A stretch of 64,000 nt of DNA from Vitis vinifera (lineage: Eukaryota; Streptophyta; Magnoliopsida; Vitales; Vitaceae). The stretch lies in assembly GCF_030704535.1 (NCBI RefSeq), contig NC_081815.1:2929001-2993000 (forward strand), read 5' to 3'. The number at the start of each line of letters is the position of its first letter. Position 1 is the first letter of the stretch. The notes under the pieces are model-generated. The model saw nothing but the letters and a program-made list of their open reading frames with translations, had not been told where the DNA came from and did no database searches. This document shows positions 34,816 through 46,519 of this stretch, one piece after another. Position numbers and translations under genes: made by a program.

Positions 34816-36728
34816 TGAAACTTTTTCGCAAATTCAGCAACAAATGACCCTTTGAATATAAGAGCTTCCTTCAAATGATAAAAGTATTCCAAAAGCATGC
34901 AGAGGAACTAGAGATTTCTTTCTTTGGAGTTGGATAAAAACCCTTGGAATTATATAGAGAAATCTAGAGAGTTTTTTTGTTCCTTATAAAGCATAGAAAA
35001 GTTTAGATTTTATTCTAGGAATGGTGTGTCTCAAGAGTTTCAGAAACTTCCATGGGTGCCTTTCACTCCAAGTAATTCAGAGCTTCCAAATACTGCAAGA
35101 AAATATTCTTATGCAGTGAAAAAATCATTTTTATCTATGATAAAATAAGATTTCTATGTAGGCTTTTATTATTGTAGCCCTCCCATCTTAGCTCGTCAAG
35201 TTTTGGCGTAAACATTCACTATTCCAAAATATGAAATATGAATTATTTTTTTTAAAATACACTTCCAATGAAAATGACTTTTTTGAGTTATCTTTTCATC
35301 CTTATTTTATAAATAGTGTATACTTACATAATTCCTCCTTAATTTTTTAATTAAAGTAGCGTTTTTAGGGGCAATATGACTTTGGAATGGATTCCTAATA
35401 ATATCTTAAAATGAAATTTCTATTACTCCCTCGTTAATTTTTCTTGAAAAACCTTCAATTTGTTCTAACCAAATAGAGCAATAATGATAATTTTTCTTAA
35501 AATTCTTCAACTTGTTCTAACAAAATTGATCATTAATTCTGTCGGACACTGCCAGATATCGGTAGGTATTGGGTAACAAATATATACAAACTTACAAAAA
35601 TAAGTTTATTAAATTCTAAAATTGATTTTGATGCTATATGCATTCGGATTCGACCTTATGCAAGCCTTGCCTGGTGTGATATAGTTGGATGATCATTGCT
35701 TTTGTCTTTTTCAAAACGAGGGGGACAAAAAAAAAGGGCAGGTCAGAAATGGGACCCTTTTTCAATTCAAAGTATTTTTATAACAAACGCTCTCTTAATA
35801 TTTTTTTTCTACAGGTGGCAAACTATGGGCCCTGAAATACAGAACAGGGCTTATTTTCAAGAGAGAAAAAAAAAAAAAAAAGATTATCATTTCCTTTATA
35901 ATTTTCACGCCAATCAAATATGAGAGCTCCGCACTATCTTTTTCCCCATCTCAGCTCCAACCAGACAGAGCCAAGGGAGTGATTTGAATGCAGTGGGCCA
36001 AAAAACCATTCTTACCCGCACATCCTTCCTAGACTGTGACAACGACGTAGACCCAAAACAAACTTCCCCATGTCTCCTTCAGCTGGTGAAGGAAAAAAGA
36101 CGAAGAAAAAGTAAATAAATAAAAGAAAGCCAGCAAGCCTCCACCATGACCAGTTCACAACAGACGGTCGTTATCACAAATCATAGGCCATTGTAAACTG
36201 GCTAGCCGGAGGCTCATCTTTTATTAACCGTTCAAGCACATGGATACAAAGGACGAGGAAAGGTATAATGAAATGTTTGTCAACATTACGTGATAAGGAA
36301 ATGATACACATGAAAAACATGCTAGGAAAACCACTATAAAGTTATTTGGATCCGTAACACTTGCTCAGATTGAAGAGGAGGAAAATCTTCCCGCCGAGAA
36401 TATACATAGGCCTCAACGAGTCAAAACCTGACAAGATATGCCTCCATCTAGTACAATTTCCTACCAAAGCACTGGCCCTGATGCTAAGCTGGATGAAGTC
36501 TTTACCTTGCCTTGCCCTAATTTCCACTCTCCCTGCACACAAATATGTTTCATGGCATCAACAGAAAATATATGCTTCAATCTTTGTATAGGAGTCGAAT
36601 CTTTTTTGCGCAATGGGCATAGTTGCAGACTTCAAGTACAAATGCAAATTTTGTCCAGAACTTAAAACTGAACTTTGTTCAACCAGATATCATTCAAATG
36701 GTGAAATTTTACCAGGAAAAGAATGCCT

Positions 36729-39700
36729 TTATTCTTGTGGAAGAAGTGCTATCTCTATTTCTTGGAGTGATCTCCCTTTGGTTTCCACCACATTTCTCTT
36801 CACAAAAACCACTGCCATCAAGCAAAAGGTACAAAACATAGAGTACAAGAGCTGTGGTCCAAGTTGCTCCAGCAAAGGCAGGAAGAGCAAGCCCACAAAG
36901 AAATTTATCACCTGGAGAAGACAGTTATTGAACCAAATGAACAAATAAGAAATTGGAAGCTCATTCAGATTCAGTTATAAATTTGATACCAAGGTCTACC
37001 TACATTTAGCAGGTCAAAGTATCACATGCCAGGATTTTGAATTCAACTCACAGAAGAATAAAGGACGAGGATGAGGAAAAAAAAAATTTTAAAAAAACAT
37101 GCAACCAAGTATTACCCAATGCACAGACATACAGACTGCCATAGCTTTTGCCCTTATTCGGTTTGGGAAAATTTCTGGTAGGAGAAGACCTGGAACTGGG
37201 CCAGCCCCCAGAGCAAATGTTAAGACAAACCTGCACAAAGGAGTCTAAAATTAGAGATTATATATTCCAACCTCATTATTTCAAACATGTCTAAGTATGA
37301 TTCTTCACTATTAGCCAGCATTTCATATCAATAATCAGGTACAAATTTCTAAAAAAATGTTTTAGCTGCTACCAACAATCAGGCATGTGTGCTGTTAGTC
37401 CCTTTTTCCAATCTCCCTTGATTTTTATTTACTTATTTTTAATCTTTTTCCATCACTTGCCAAGGTATCTGATTCATACAGCACACTACTTCAATTATCT
37501 TGTTGGATGGTTTCAAAGGAAAAAAAGAAATTCCACCAAAAAGAAGCAAACCAAGAATTGAAAATCCAACTGAATTCCAAGTTTCCAAACAGGTCTTCGT
37601 CTTTTTCTAACATGTTCATCCTTCTCCAATTGCAACTAAAGATACAGTTCAGGTGATTATCACAGCCTAAGAGAGAAACTCCTCTGGTGAACTAGCCAGG
37701 AATCATCACATGCTATTATGGTTACTATACAGTGATGTCCTCAACTACAATAGTGAAAACAAGAAGTGTGTGAATTTTGCATTTGACCTCTTTATCAGCA
37801 TCCTATTTATTCACATCAAAGATCATGAATTAAAGAAAACTCACAGAAGCATGCCACTGACAGATAGGAACACAGCTCCAGATCCTGATATAAAAGAACT
37901 CGCACCAGCTACTTGTACAGACATTGCTACTGCCTGATTAATCAAACACATAAATGTCAGACATTTGAGATCACACTCCATTTTTCTTCTAGAAAATATA
38001 ATTAAGAAAGGGTGATAGTCAAATGCAGTAAACTTGAGCATGCATGATTCTAGTGGTAGTGATCATAAATTATCATATTTAATCAATGTACAACATGACC
38101 ATGAGTCCTACAGAATAAGCAAATAGAAGATGCTTTCTCATAAAACGATGTACAATTTCAATTTACCATGCCAAAGAAGCTCCAAACAAGGAGGGCCTTC
38201 CTCCCTAGTTTATCCATCAAAATCATTGCAGTAATAGATCCTGTACAGATTTAAATTATACAATCAAAAGACAACACAGTATTACAATATATGCAAGGAA
38301 TGCTACCCAGGTACAAAACCATACCTGACAAATTTGCAATTCCCACAAACACATTTGCGAGGTCCGATGGCACTCCCGCGCTTTTAAATACAGTGGAAGA
38401 GAAATAAAAAACAGCGTTTATACCAGATAGCTGTTGTAAAGCAAATAGGGTTGATCCAATAAAAACAACTGCAAAAGGAATCAGTGAATACAAAGCATTC
38501 TTGGAGGCAAAAGGAGAATAAGAAGAAGTGCCGGCAACAGCAGCAGCACTCAGTAAATCTCAAAGCAGACGAGAACATACTCACAAACTCATAGGTGCAT
38601 ACCAAAGAAGTATCATATCTACCTCTGAAATGACGCCCATAAAGCAATTCTGAGAGCTTCACAGCATCTGTCTCATCTCCTCTGTCAGATTTGTGCAAGT
38701 CTGCCATTGCAAATTTGACATGTGATCCTCCTAAAAGCTTCTCAAATTCAGCTTCAGCTTCAGCAATTCTTCCTTTCTACAACACCATGAGAAAATTTTA
38801 AGAGCCTATGTCCCAACAAGAGCATAGTATATTAGCAGAAAAAAGCAAAGACACACAAACACACACAGGCCCAGGGGATGGAGAGATCTGGGAGATGGAG
38901 AGGCTGGGTGGATCAACAAAAGAGGCAAAGAAACATATCATATGATGAAAAGATGACAAAGTGCACGAGACAGTTGTGGTCTTCATATCTACCCCATGTT
39001 TGACTGAGAAATCAGCCAATTTATCTGTTTAAGGAGAGCAAAGAGTTTTATTCGAGGAAAGTCCCTTGCAACCTAAAGAATGCCCAAGCAGATTAACAAA
39101 AGAGGCAGAACACATCAGATGGACAACAATATCACAAAGGAGCATATGAGGCAGTCCTGAAAGTTGAATCTAGCCCTTGTTAACTTTAAGGAAATGATAA
39201 AAGAAGATAATCTAGAAAAAGTAACAGTAAGAAACAACCACAAGTCACAAATATCAGTGGGGATATTTTGCAATGATCATAATTGTATGCCCCTTGCAAC
39301 AATAGAGAAGCCTCAATGCACACCATTACATCAATGGTTTGCTTATGCTGGATATGGTGATTCAAGTGAATAATTTAAGGAACAGTAAAATGTCCAGTAG
39401 AGATTTTTAAGGAGACTTTTTTTAAATCAAGTAATTCATGATGAAAAGCTGGTTTATTCCATGCCAATCCTTAAGACATTGACAACACTTTTAGGCTATG
39501 TTTGCTTCCTGAAAATTTTGAGGGAAATGAGAATGAAAGAAGATAGAAAGAAAAAGTTAAGGAAAATAAAAAATAGATTTAAAGTCAATAAGTTATTTTC
39601 ATAAGTTACTTCAAATTCATTTCACTTAAGTTTTTCTCTTTTGTGTAAAGATTAAATAATTTTAAAATATATCAATTTTTAACTAATTGTAATTATGTTT

Positions 39701-42700
39701 GATTTTCTTTTGTATTTTCCAAAGTGAAAGATGAGAAAATCATTTTCCTTAACAATTTTTTTTCTTTTCTCGGTACTTTCAGGAAACCACACATAGCCTT
39801 AATTTGAATGATCTAGATGATAGGCTACACGAAAATATTAAGCATCTGGTAATTGAAAGACATCCTGCAATCATACCGCTAAGCAAGTTGGGAGGTTCCT
39901 CAGAAGAACAGGACAATGATTATTTCTCGTTGCCCAGCATTAGATCTAAACTCTCAAGTGACAAATCAAATAGCATATTGCAAGCAATTTTGGGTCATGA
40001 CTAAGTAGAACATCAAAATTAGTGATCCATGACAAGATATCTCAATCCAGACAATTGAAAAAAAAAAAGTTTACAGGTTGGTCAGGGCTGATGCTGCGTC
40101 ACTTTCACCTATGAGGTCTCAACCTTTGTAACTGAATATGAGATCTCAAACCGTCTACTACTCTAGGAAATAATCTGATAAAGAAAATAAAGGAGGGAGA
40201 TTCCTTGGAAGTAGATCATTTCTCCCCCTCTGTCAGCACCTTGACTATGTTGATGCGGGACCAAAGCCTCATGTGATGGCACCTTGCAACCATGAGTGCC
40301 TATAGCACGAGGAGCAACATGTCATGTTCAAGACAAGAACACAATTGGGGATGCTTGCAAGGCTGAGTACCATATCAAAACAAAGGGACAAGTGCTATGG
40401 GTTCTAGGCATTGGCTTGGAAGTGACTTAAGGGGGTAGCACATGGTGCTAACACATGGGTGGCTTGACTCAGCAAAAATTCAAGTATGGGATTTCATTGG
40501 GTTGAGATTTTTCCTTCAAAGGAAATGCCTTGAGAAGGAGTTTCCAATCGATAGAGTATTTTTCTAGATTTTTTATGATTAAAGAAAATTTATTATGCCT
40601 ATGGAAGCACTTATGATGTCTCCTATATTAGAGTGGGAAATGCTTAAAAGCACTTTAAGGGGGTGTGGCCCTCTCTAAGAGTGATGATAGAATATGGATG
40701 ACAACAGCTATATGACTCCAAAGGCATGACATGGAGCCTCAAATATGAATGAAGTGTGATGGTGCACTTTGCCAGCCTGCACCCAACGGTGCAATGTTAT
40801 CAGTGTAGTGCAATCCATGGGTGCAATGCCATCAAGAATGGTTGTGGCACAGGGCATGAGCTATGCATGGGTTGAATGGAAGGAATTAACAAGGTTGACA
40901 TGCATGGGCCAATAATTGTTAGGAAATTAATCTAGCAAATCTTCTATATAAAGAAGATATATTCTGTATATAACAGTTTCCCCTTTGTATTCCTAGATTG
41001 TAGTTAGACTGATTGGTGATAGCTTAATTATAGGAGAGACTAATGTGTAACCGAAGTTTACTTTCTGTATAATTACATCAATTGACATCAATGAAATGTA
41101 ATTCAGCCAATTCTTCTTCTTTTCAATAATACTACAAATGTAGGTCATAGGCTGAGAAGAAGGCTTAGCAATTAGGCAACATTGCAACAAGAATGTGTGC
41201 TAAGAGGGGACTTGGCACACATCGGCCACCCACACATGGATGAATGGGCTAAGTGGCACAAGTGGGCTTGACATGGTTCAACACTTAGCAATGGTGAAAA
41301 ACCCAGCAAGGGTTGCTAGACTGTAAAATCCTAGCACTTGGAGGTACAAGGGTGTGACACCTTGGCGTTGGGGGAAGCCAAGTAAAGGGCTGCAGGCACA
41401 TCAAGGAGGCAACACTTGGCAGGGGATGTTGCAAGGCATTTGACATGAGACACATGTTAGATGCTTGCTAAACACATGGCATGAGTTAGGAAAATCTTTG
41501 CAATGATAGGGCAGGTAACATGCAATGATGCAACAAGATCTAGAAAGGTGGCATGACCAAGAGAGTGGGCTGTTGAGTATGGTATAGGTGGAATGAGCAG
41601 AAGCAAGTAATGTAACTGCTGGACAGATGGCAACAACTGAAGCCATGAAAGGCACCACTACCTAGATGTGGGTGAGGTTTGTGGGCTGATTCCTAAAGCA
41701 TGGGTAGTGTTTGGTGCCTATTATAAAGTGTGCATTGCCAAGTCCTCTCTGCATGAACTCGCCCAAGAAAGTAAAGAAAGTTATGGGAGTCTTGTTCAGA
41801 GAAAGCTTCAAACCATTTCTTCTAGTTACTTGAGAGTTAATACATCCTATGTACTTTGGTGTGTTGCTTCTTTGGCACTTGTTTCTAAAATCTTTTCACT
41901 TACCTATCAAAAAAGAAAAAGAGTTGATACAAGTTGGGGGGTTTTCCCTAAAAGTTGTGTCTTGTGTGCTATAATATCATGCATCTTGTGAGGGTTGAAA
42001 AAGATTGAAATCGCCACACAATGAGAAAATTTTGACAGTAAATATCATGCTTGTGAGACCCTTCCTTAGGGTACAATGAACAGATTTAATAAGCAATCTA
42101 CAAACAAGAGAGATTTCTAAATAAGCATGGAAAGGACCCTTCCTTAGGGTCCAATGAACAGATTTAATAACCAATCTACAAACAAGAGAGATTTCTAAAT
42201 AAGCATGGAAAGGACAAGGGCGCTTCATCTTTAATTTAATGATATTGTCATTACCAGCATTCCCTCATCACCATATTCAACAGTGAATATCACTAAAGTT
42301 TTGTCTCAAAAAAGAAGCTTTTACCCTTGTTTGACTTGATAACTTAAGAAGATCATTATTCCCTTAAGTTTTTGTTCTTAATTTGATAAGGGTAAGTTGA
42401 AATCAAAAGAATATTTCCCCAAAGTCAATGAGCCAAACAAACTACAAACCTTCTTTAGAAAGAAAAATTTAGCAATGCTAACATTTTCCATCGCCAGATT
42501 TAACAGTCAGGAGAGGTTTGCCATTGTATCAATAAGCAAGACTGGATATTAGCATAATTTTAGGAAAATTCTGTGAGAACCATAATTTAACCTCTAGGGA
42601 GGTTAGGGCCACCAACAAGAGCATTATAAAAAAGATTAGGAAAATTTGGTTCCTTAATCAAGTGTCACATCATCTCCATACTTACCATCATTTAAATTAT

Positions 42701-44697
42701 TCAGTAGATTTTTCAATATGAACGCAATATGATCTTTCTAAGAATATTAGCCTTTCATAGCTACAGAAAACGGTTAAAGCAAGCAGACAGACAATATATT
42801 AATTCAAAGCACCAGAGAAAATAATTATAGCACAGGGAAGCACAAGAGAACCATTCAAAGCAACAGAACCTGGCACTTGGATGGACAAAACAATAAATCA
42901 TCTCAAGGTACAAAAGGCACATATGACAGCAAACCTTGTATAGCCAGTGTGGACTCTCTGCACAGAACATCATGGCAAAAGCAAGTATTCCAGCTGGAAC
43001 TGTAGCTATCCAAAAACAAATGCGCCACCTGAGCTCCCATAAGTTAGGAAGTATAGTTCAAAGCTAAAATATCAACTATAAAAATTGCAGGATCTAATTC
43101 TTCTTCTTACCATCCAATAATTGCCTTGACAGGGATTCCAATAAACAGAGCCCCCATGAGGCCAAGGCACGTAGCAAGCTGAATGAAGCTGCCATAAGTA
43201 CCCCTTACAAATGCAGGAGAAACCTGATTATAAAGAGAGGGACAAATCAGATAAAGGGAGAAATAACCCCTATATTGAACGCCAAGAAACACCACTATAT
43301 AATCCATGTGGCTAAAAATAGCAACTTTAGTACCTCTGTCACATAGAGAGAAGCTACAGGGGGGCCCACACCCATTCCAGTTCCAACTAGAAACCTTCCT
43401 ATGAGCATACCTTCCAAACTTTTGGTTGTTGCACTGAAAATGAAGATTTCTTTTACATCTTAGAGCAATACCCACATAAAATTCCTCTTAAAAAGAGAAA
43501 AAGAAAGTGCACTAACAACTGATCTTAAGTGATATATCAGAAAAAATCCAAATAGAACAAGGTTGTCAAGAGAATGATAAATATATCAAAAGAAGAGGAT
43601 TTCATAACATGGAGAAATAAATTCCAATATCCCTGAGAAAGTTCTGGTTAGCTCTCAGTTACAAGCAAATAAAGTTGTGCTTGATATAGGAATTACTTTA
43701 GGACAAGCATTTTCTTTATTGTACAAAGATATATATACCTCACAGAAGCACCAATAATCATAGGCAGAGCACATAATTGAAAAGCCCTTCGACGCCCTAT
43801 CCCATCTGCAATCCAACCACTAAATAGAGAACCGATAAACGCACCACCCAGGCACGTGCTAACCACCAGACCTTCATTCACACATAAATAATAGAAACTA
43901 CTAAATGGATGTCCAGGTGCAGAAATGTAAATGAGATCAAATCAAATAAACTTATTAATGATCAACCGCGGGTTACCTTCTGCCAAAGTATTCCCACTAA
44001 AACCAAGATCTAAAGCAATTGTTTCAAGGGGTTCATTCACTACCCTGTGTGGAACAAAAGAAAAAACATTATGTCATAAATTTCATTTTCTTGATTCTTA
44101 AATTACTGCAAAAGACTGAGTTCAAGATGCTGAACAAACCCAAGATGGTAACCGAACAAGAATGAAGATATGGTTGCCACAATTATGTGCGGGAGTGAGA
44201 GCTTCCATGAAGGATTTGTGATTTCTTGCCCCATACCGTTCTGGAAAAGAGCTAAAGGACATACAAGGATTCAGCCCAAATACCATTTTAAACCATTCTG
44301 AATTACTTAGAACAATTAGAAGTATATGAATAGAGCATATATTTGCAAACTAAAAGTTTTCCACCTCAAGCAGCATGAGCAGTGAGAATATAATTGAGCA
44401 ATGAAATCCAAACAAATGCATGTGAAAAACACAAGAGGAAGGAATGTCACTGCATCCTTATTTTTTACTCAAAATCCAAGCCAAACTCATTTTGTCGAGT
44501 GAAACTAAATATATTAGACCGCTCAGTTCCACAACAGAGCCTATACAGAATCATTGATAACAATATAACAAACACAACTTTTACTGGTCCAAACAACTGA
44601 TGAAGTCACCTGAACTTTCCTCCATGTCAACTTTCGTATTATCTCTTGATGACACACGCTTGTATGTCACGGAAGCTTCACCTTGACGTCCCCACAT
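36729..44697 (-). CDS. Sugar transporter, plastidic glucose transporter 2 type
   Basis: Thirteen coding exons on the minus strand, from 5' to 3': 44610-44697, 44140-44251, 43977-44044, 43739-43871, 43334-43433, 43111-43223, 42935-43028, 38623-38776, 38325-38468, 38167-38240, 37845-37933, 37116-37230, 36729-36911. All phases agree, giving 488 residues; Arabidopsis At1g67300 is about the same. MFS sugar-porter motifs are present: ADGIGRRRAFQ, GRFLVGTGMGVGPP, EVSPAFVRGTYG, QQLSGINAVFYFS, MDKLGRK, PEIFPNRIRAKA and ETKGRS. About 12 membrane spans are expected. The family name says plastid, yet the N terminus is only about 40 residues before TM1 and has acidic residues (MWGRQGEASVTYKRVSS), unlike the long transit peptide of true pGlcT. 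The compartment is therefore uncertain. Intron 7 is 4.2 kb and holds repeats. Confidence 0.94.
39494..39798. mobile_element. Tourist-like MITE, complete, in sugar-transporter intron 7
   Basis: A 305-bp element starts GGCTATGTTTGCTTCCTGAA and ends GGAAACCACACATAGCC, with TTA on both sides (39491-39493 and 39799-39801). It is the best-preserved copy of this family in the window. Confidence 0.8.
40917..41125 (+). mobile_element. Solo LTR in sugar-transporter intron 7
   Basis: A 209-bp sequence begins TGTTAGGAAATTAATC and ends CTTCTTCTTTTCA, flanked by the exact 5-bp repeat ATAAT (40912-40916 and 41126-41130). Inside are TATATAAAG and a downstream AATGAAATG polyadenylation-like region, as in a Copia-type LTR. 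No internal retrotransposon sequence adjoins it, so it is a fossil left by recombination between two LTRs. Confidence 0.75.
41126..41990. other. Unrecognised intronic sequence with L1-like tail
   Basis: The plus strand reads CACTTACCTATCAAAAAAGA near 41899, which resembles the 3' tail of a plant L1 element. The upstream 200 bases show no L1 coding homology I can name, so only the tail resemblance is noted. Confidence 0.25.
42057..42212. repeat. Two 78-bp tandem repeats in sugar-transporter intron 7
   Basis: Each unit starts GACCCTTCCTTAGGGT and ends AAGCATGGAAAG. The copies at 42057 and 42135 differ at only about two or three bases, so the duplication is young. The unit has a small palindrome, CCCTTCCTTAGGG, at its start. 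Confidence 0.9.
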
Positions 44698-45597
44698 GCC
44701 CAATTGTGACTAGCCTTCCTCCAATTTCCTAATTCGGAGATCTCTGGAATCAATGTTGCACCACATTAAACGCCAACAATTACAAGGGCACGTCAATGCC
44801 TTTCACCATAACATTAGGCTTTCAATTTCCATGTTATCCCATTAATTCAAACAAAATTAACAACAACCAATCCAAACTGAACCTATTAATAATCACATGA
44901 TAAATTCTTGTGCTTTTTTAGAAACCGGACAACTAAGCTAAGTTCGTTGCTCAGAAAAAGTGGAAAAAAAAAAACCTCAGAGAAACAGATCTTAATAGAA
45001 CTATATAACTCAATTGCGATAAGTTTTTCCGTTTCCGCAAAGTTGAACAACATAAATCACATTTTTCTTGTTTTCTTTTCTACTCCTTTGCTTTCCTTGA
45101 TGTTTTCAGGAATCAAACTTAGTAGTCATTTTCAGCTAACCTCACAAAATCTGAAAACAGATTTGGATACTTCAGTGTCTTGTTAAATGTCAAGGGTGAA
45201 GCGATGAACGAAAAAACTGCCTGGCGTGTTTGGTCGATAAACCGTGGCAGATCAGTTTTAGTGCTTGATTCGGTTTCTGAAAAAATAAATAAATAATTGG
45301 AGAAAAAACATTTCTCTGAGATTCTGAATGCTAGAATTTTCACCCTTTGAAAAGCGACCCAAAAAAAAATCTAGATTAAAAATTTTTCTTTCATTTTTCT
45401 CCAAGTTCCATCACCAACCAAACAAAAACAGAATCTTAAAAAATTAAAATAAAAACAAAAATAAAGGGTTTTATTTGCAGATTTTTATCAAAATTCTTGA
45501 AATCTAAATCCGATACACTTTTCAAAAAATAGCAAACCAACAACAAGGACGGAATTCTCAAAACTTCCAGTTCAAGCAATGATTCAAAGCTCGTTAC

Positions 45598-45725
45598 CTC
45601 TTTATTGAGGGTTCATCAAACAGCGAGGAAGAGCGGATCTAAGGCACTTCCACGAAAGCTGTGAGCGAGCTTTAGAGCACGTGCGCACCAGTGAGTCGCG
45701 GTGACGATGACTTCCGAGTCCTGTG
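45598..45725 (-). other. Probable 5'-UTR exon of the sugar transporter
   Basis: On the minus strand a donor site, CAATAAAGAG|GTAACG, ends a candidate exon at 45598. A TATA box lies upstream at 45754-45762. A leader intron of about 0.9 kb would then end at an acceptor shortly before the ATG, perhaps TTGATTCCAG near 44750. This is inference from splice signals only. Confidence 0.4.
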
Positions 45726-45753
45726 AACCGACTCCGAAACTATAAACCAGCAG

Positions 45754-45762
45754 CTTTATATA
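45754..45762 (-). promoter_or_regulatory. TATA box of the sugar-transporter gene
   Basis: TATATAAAG reads on the minus strand, about 30 bp before the proposed transcription start near 45725. Confidence 0.5.
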
Positions 45763-46112
45763 GAAGAATGAGAAGAGAATGAAGGTTGGTGCTAAATTGC
45801 TAATATGCGCCTGGTGGTGTTGTGTTTCACATGGAGTGAGACCAGAAGGGCCACAATGCACTCTACCGAGAGGGAAGACCCATAAAGAAGAAAGAAACAG
45901 GCTAATTGTTTGATCCTTTCTCCAAAATATAATCAACACCGATTAAAATCGTTAATCATGAGATTATCTTAGTTAGGCTCGTAGCCGAACAGCTGTCGAC
46001 TTCAGAATAGCGGTGATGTGTCATTTTGGTAAAATACGAGGGTGGTTTAGTTATTATGACTTCTTTTAATAAGTGCGATATCCACCTCCCTTCTGCCAGC
46101 TGTCCCATGTAA

Positions 46113-46457
46113 CACGTGTCTTCTTTTCAGTCGTGATAGAGCACTGTCGTTTGACGTAGAGGACCTTCCGGGATTTAGTGGTGCTGTTTTCGTGTTTAGG
46201 CACCAAAGTTGACTTAAATTACGACTTAACGCTTGAGTGCAATCCACGATCCTCTTAGAAGCGCGTGGAATGATGACGGTAGCGTGACAGCAGGGAAGTA
46301 ATCTGTCTGCTTGCCGCGAACGGTGGGGTTTTATTCCCACGCGGGCGAGTACCTGCGCGTGCATCACTTTCCGCGTCACGGTTAGAGTCGGTACAGTGTG
46401 GTTTACGATGTAAATCAGGGCTTTCCAGGGGTTGAAATTGTAATTTGGAGACACGTG
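46113..46457. promoter_or_regulatory. G-box pair in the GC-richer region upstream of the sugar transporter
   Basis: CACGTG occurs at 46113-46118 and 46452-46457, and a third copy is at 45678-45683 inside the presumed leader. The core is bound by bZIP and bHLH factors in light and ABA responses. The block 46040-46520 is clearly less AT-rich than its surroundings. Confidence 0.4.
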
Positions 46458-46519
46458 CTGTCCAAGACGGCTAATAGGGTCTATCTGTCGCTTTCAGGTG
46501 GTGGGTGGTCGCATAATAC

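Larger units (their letters stand above)
33769..36728. other. Intergenic DNA between convergent genes
   Basis: The CDK gene and the sugar transporter converge on this 3-kb space, so it holds both 3' UTRs. Apart from a MITE and a direct repeat, listed separately, I see only AT-rich sequence. Confidence 0.5.

Noticed and set aside
39804-40004. 66-codon frame MNDLDDRLHENIKHLVIERH directly after a MITE
   Set aside because: Too short, no homology recognised, antisense to the host gene within an intron.
41668-41991. 107-codon frame in sugar-transporter intron 7
   Set aside because: I recognise no family, and it ends in an L1-like tail sequence. It is probably repeat debris.
46047-46454. 135-codon open frame on the minus strand in a GC-richer block
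   Set aside because: The product has no recognisable domain, odd composition and no splice context. It lies upstream of the sugar-transporter promoter and is more likely a chance frame.
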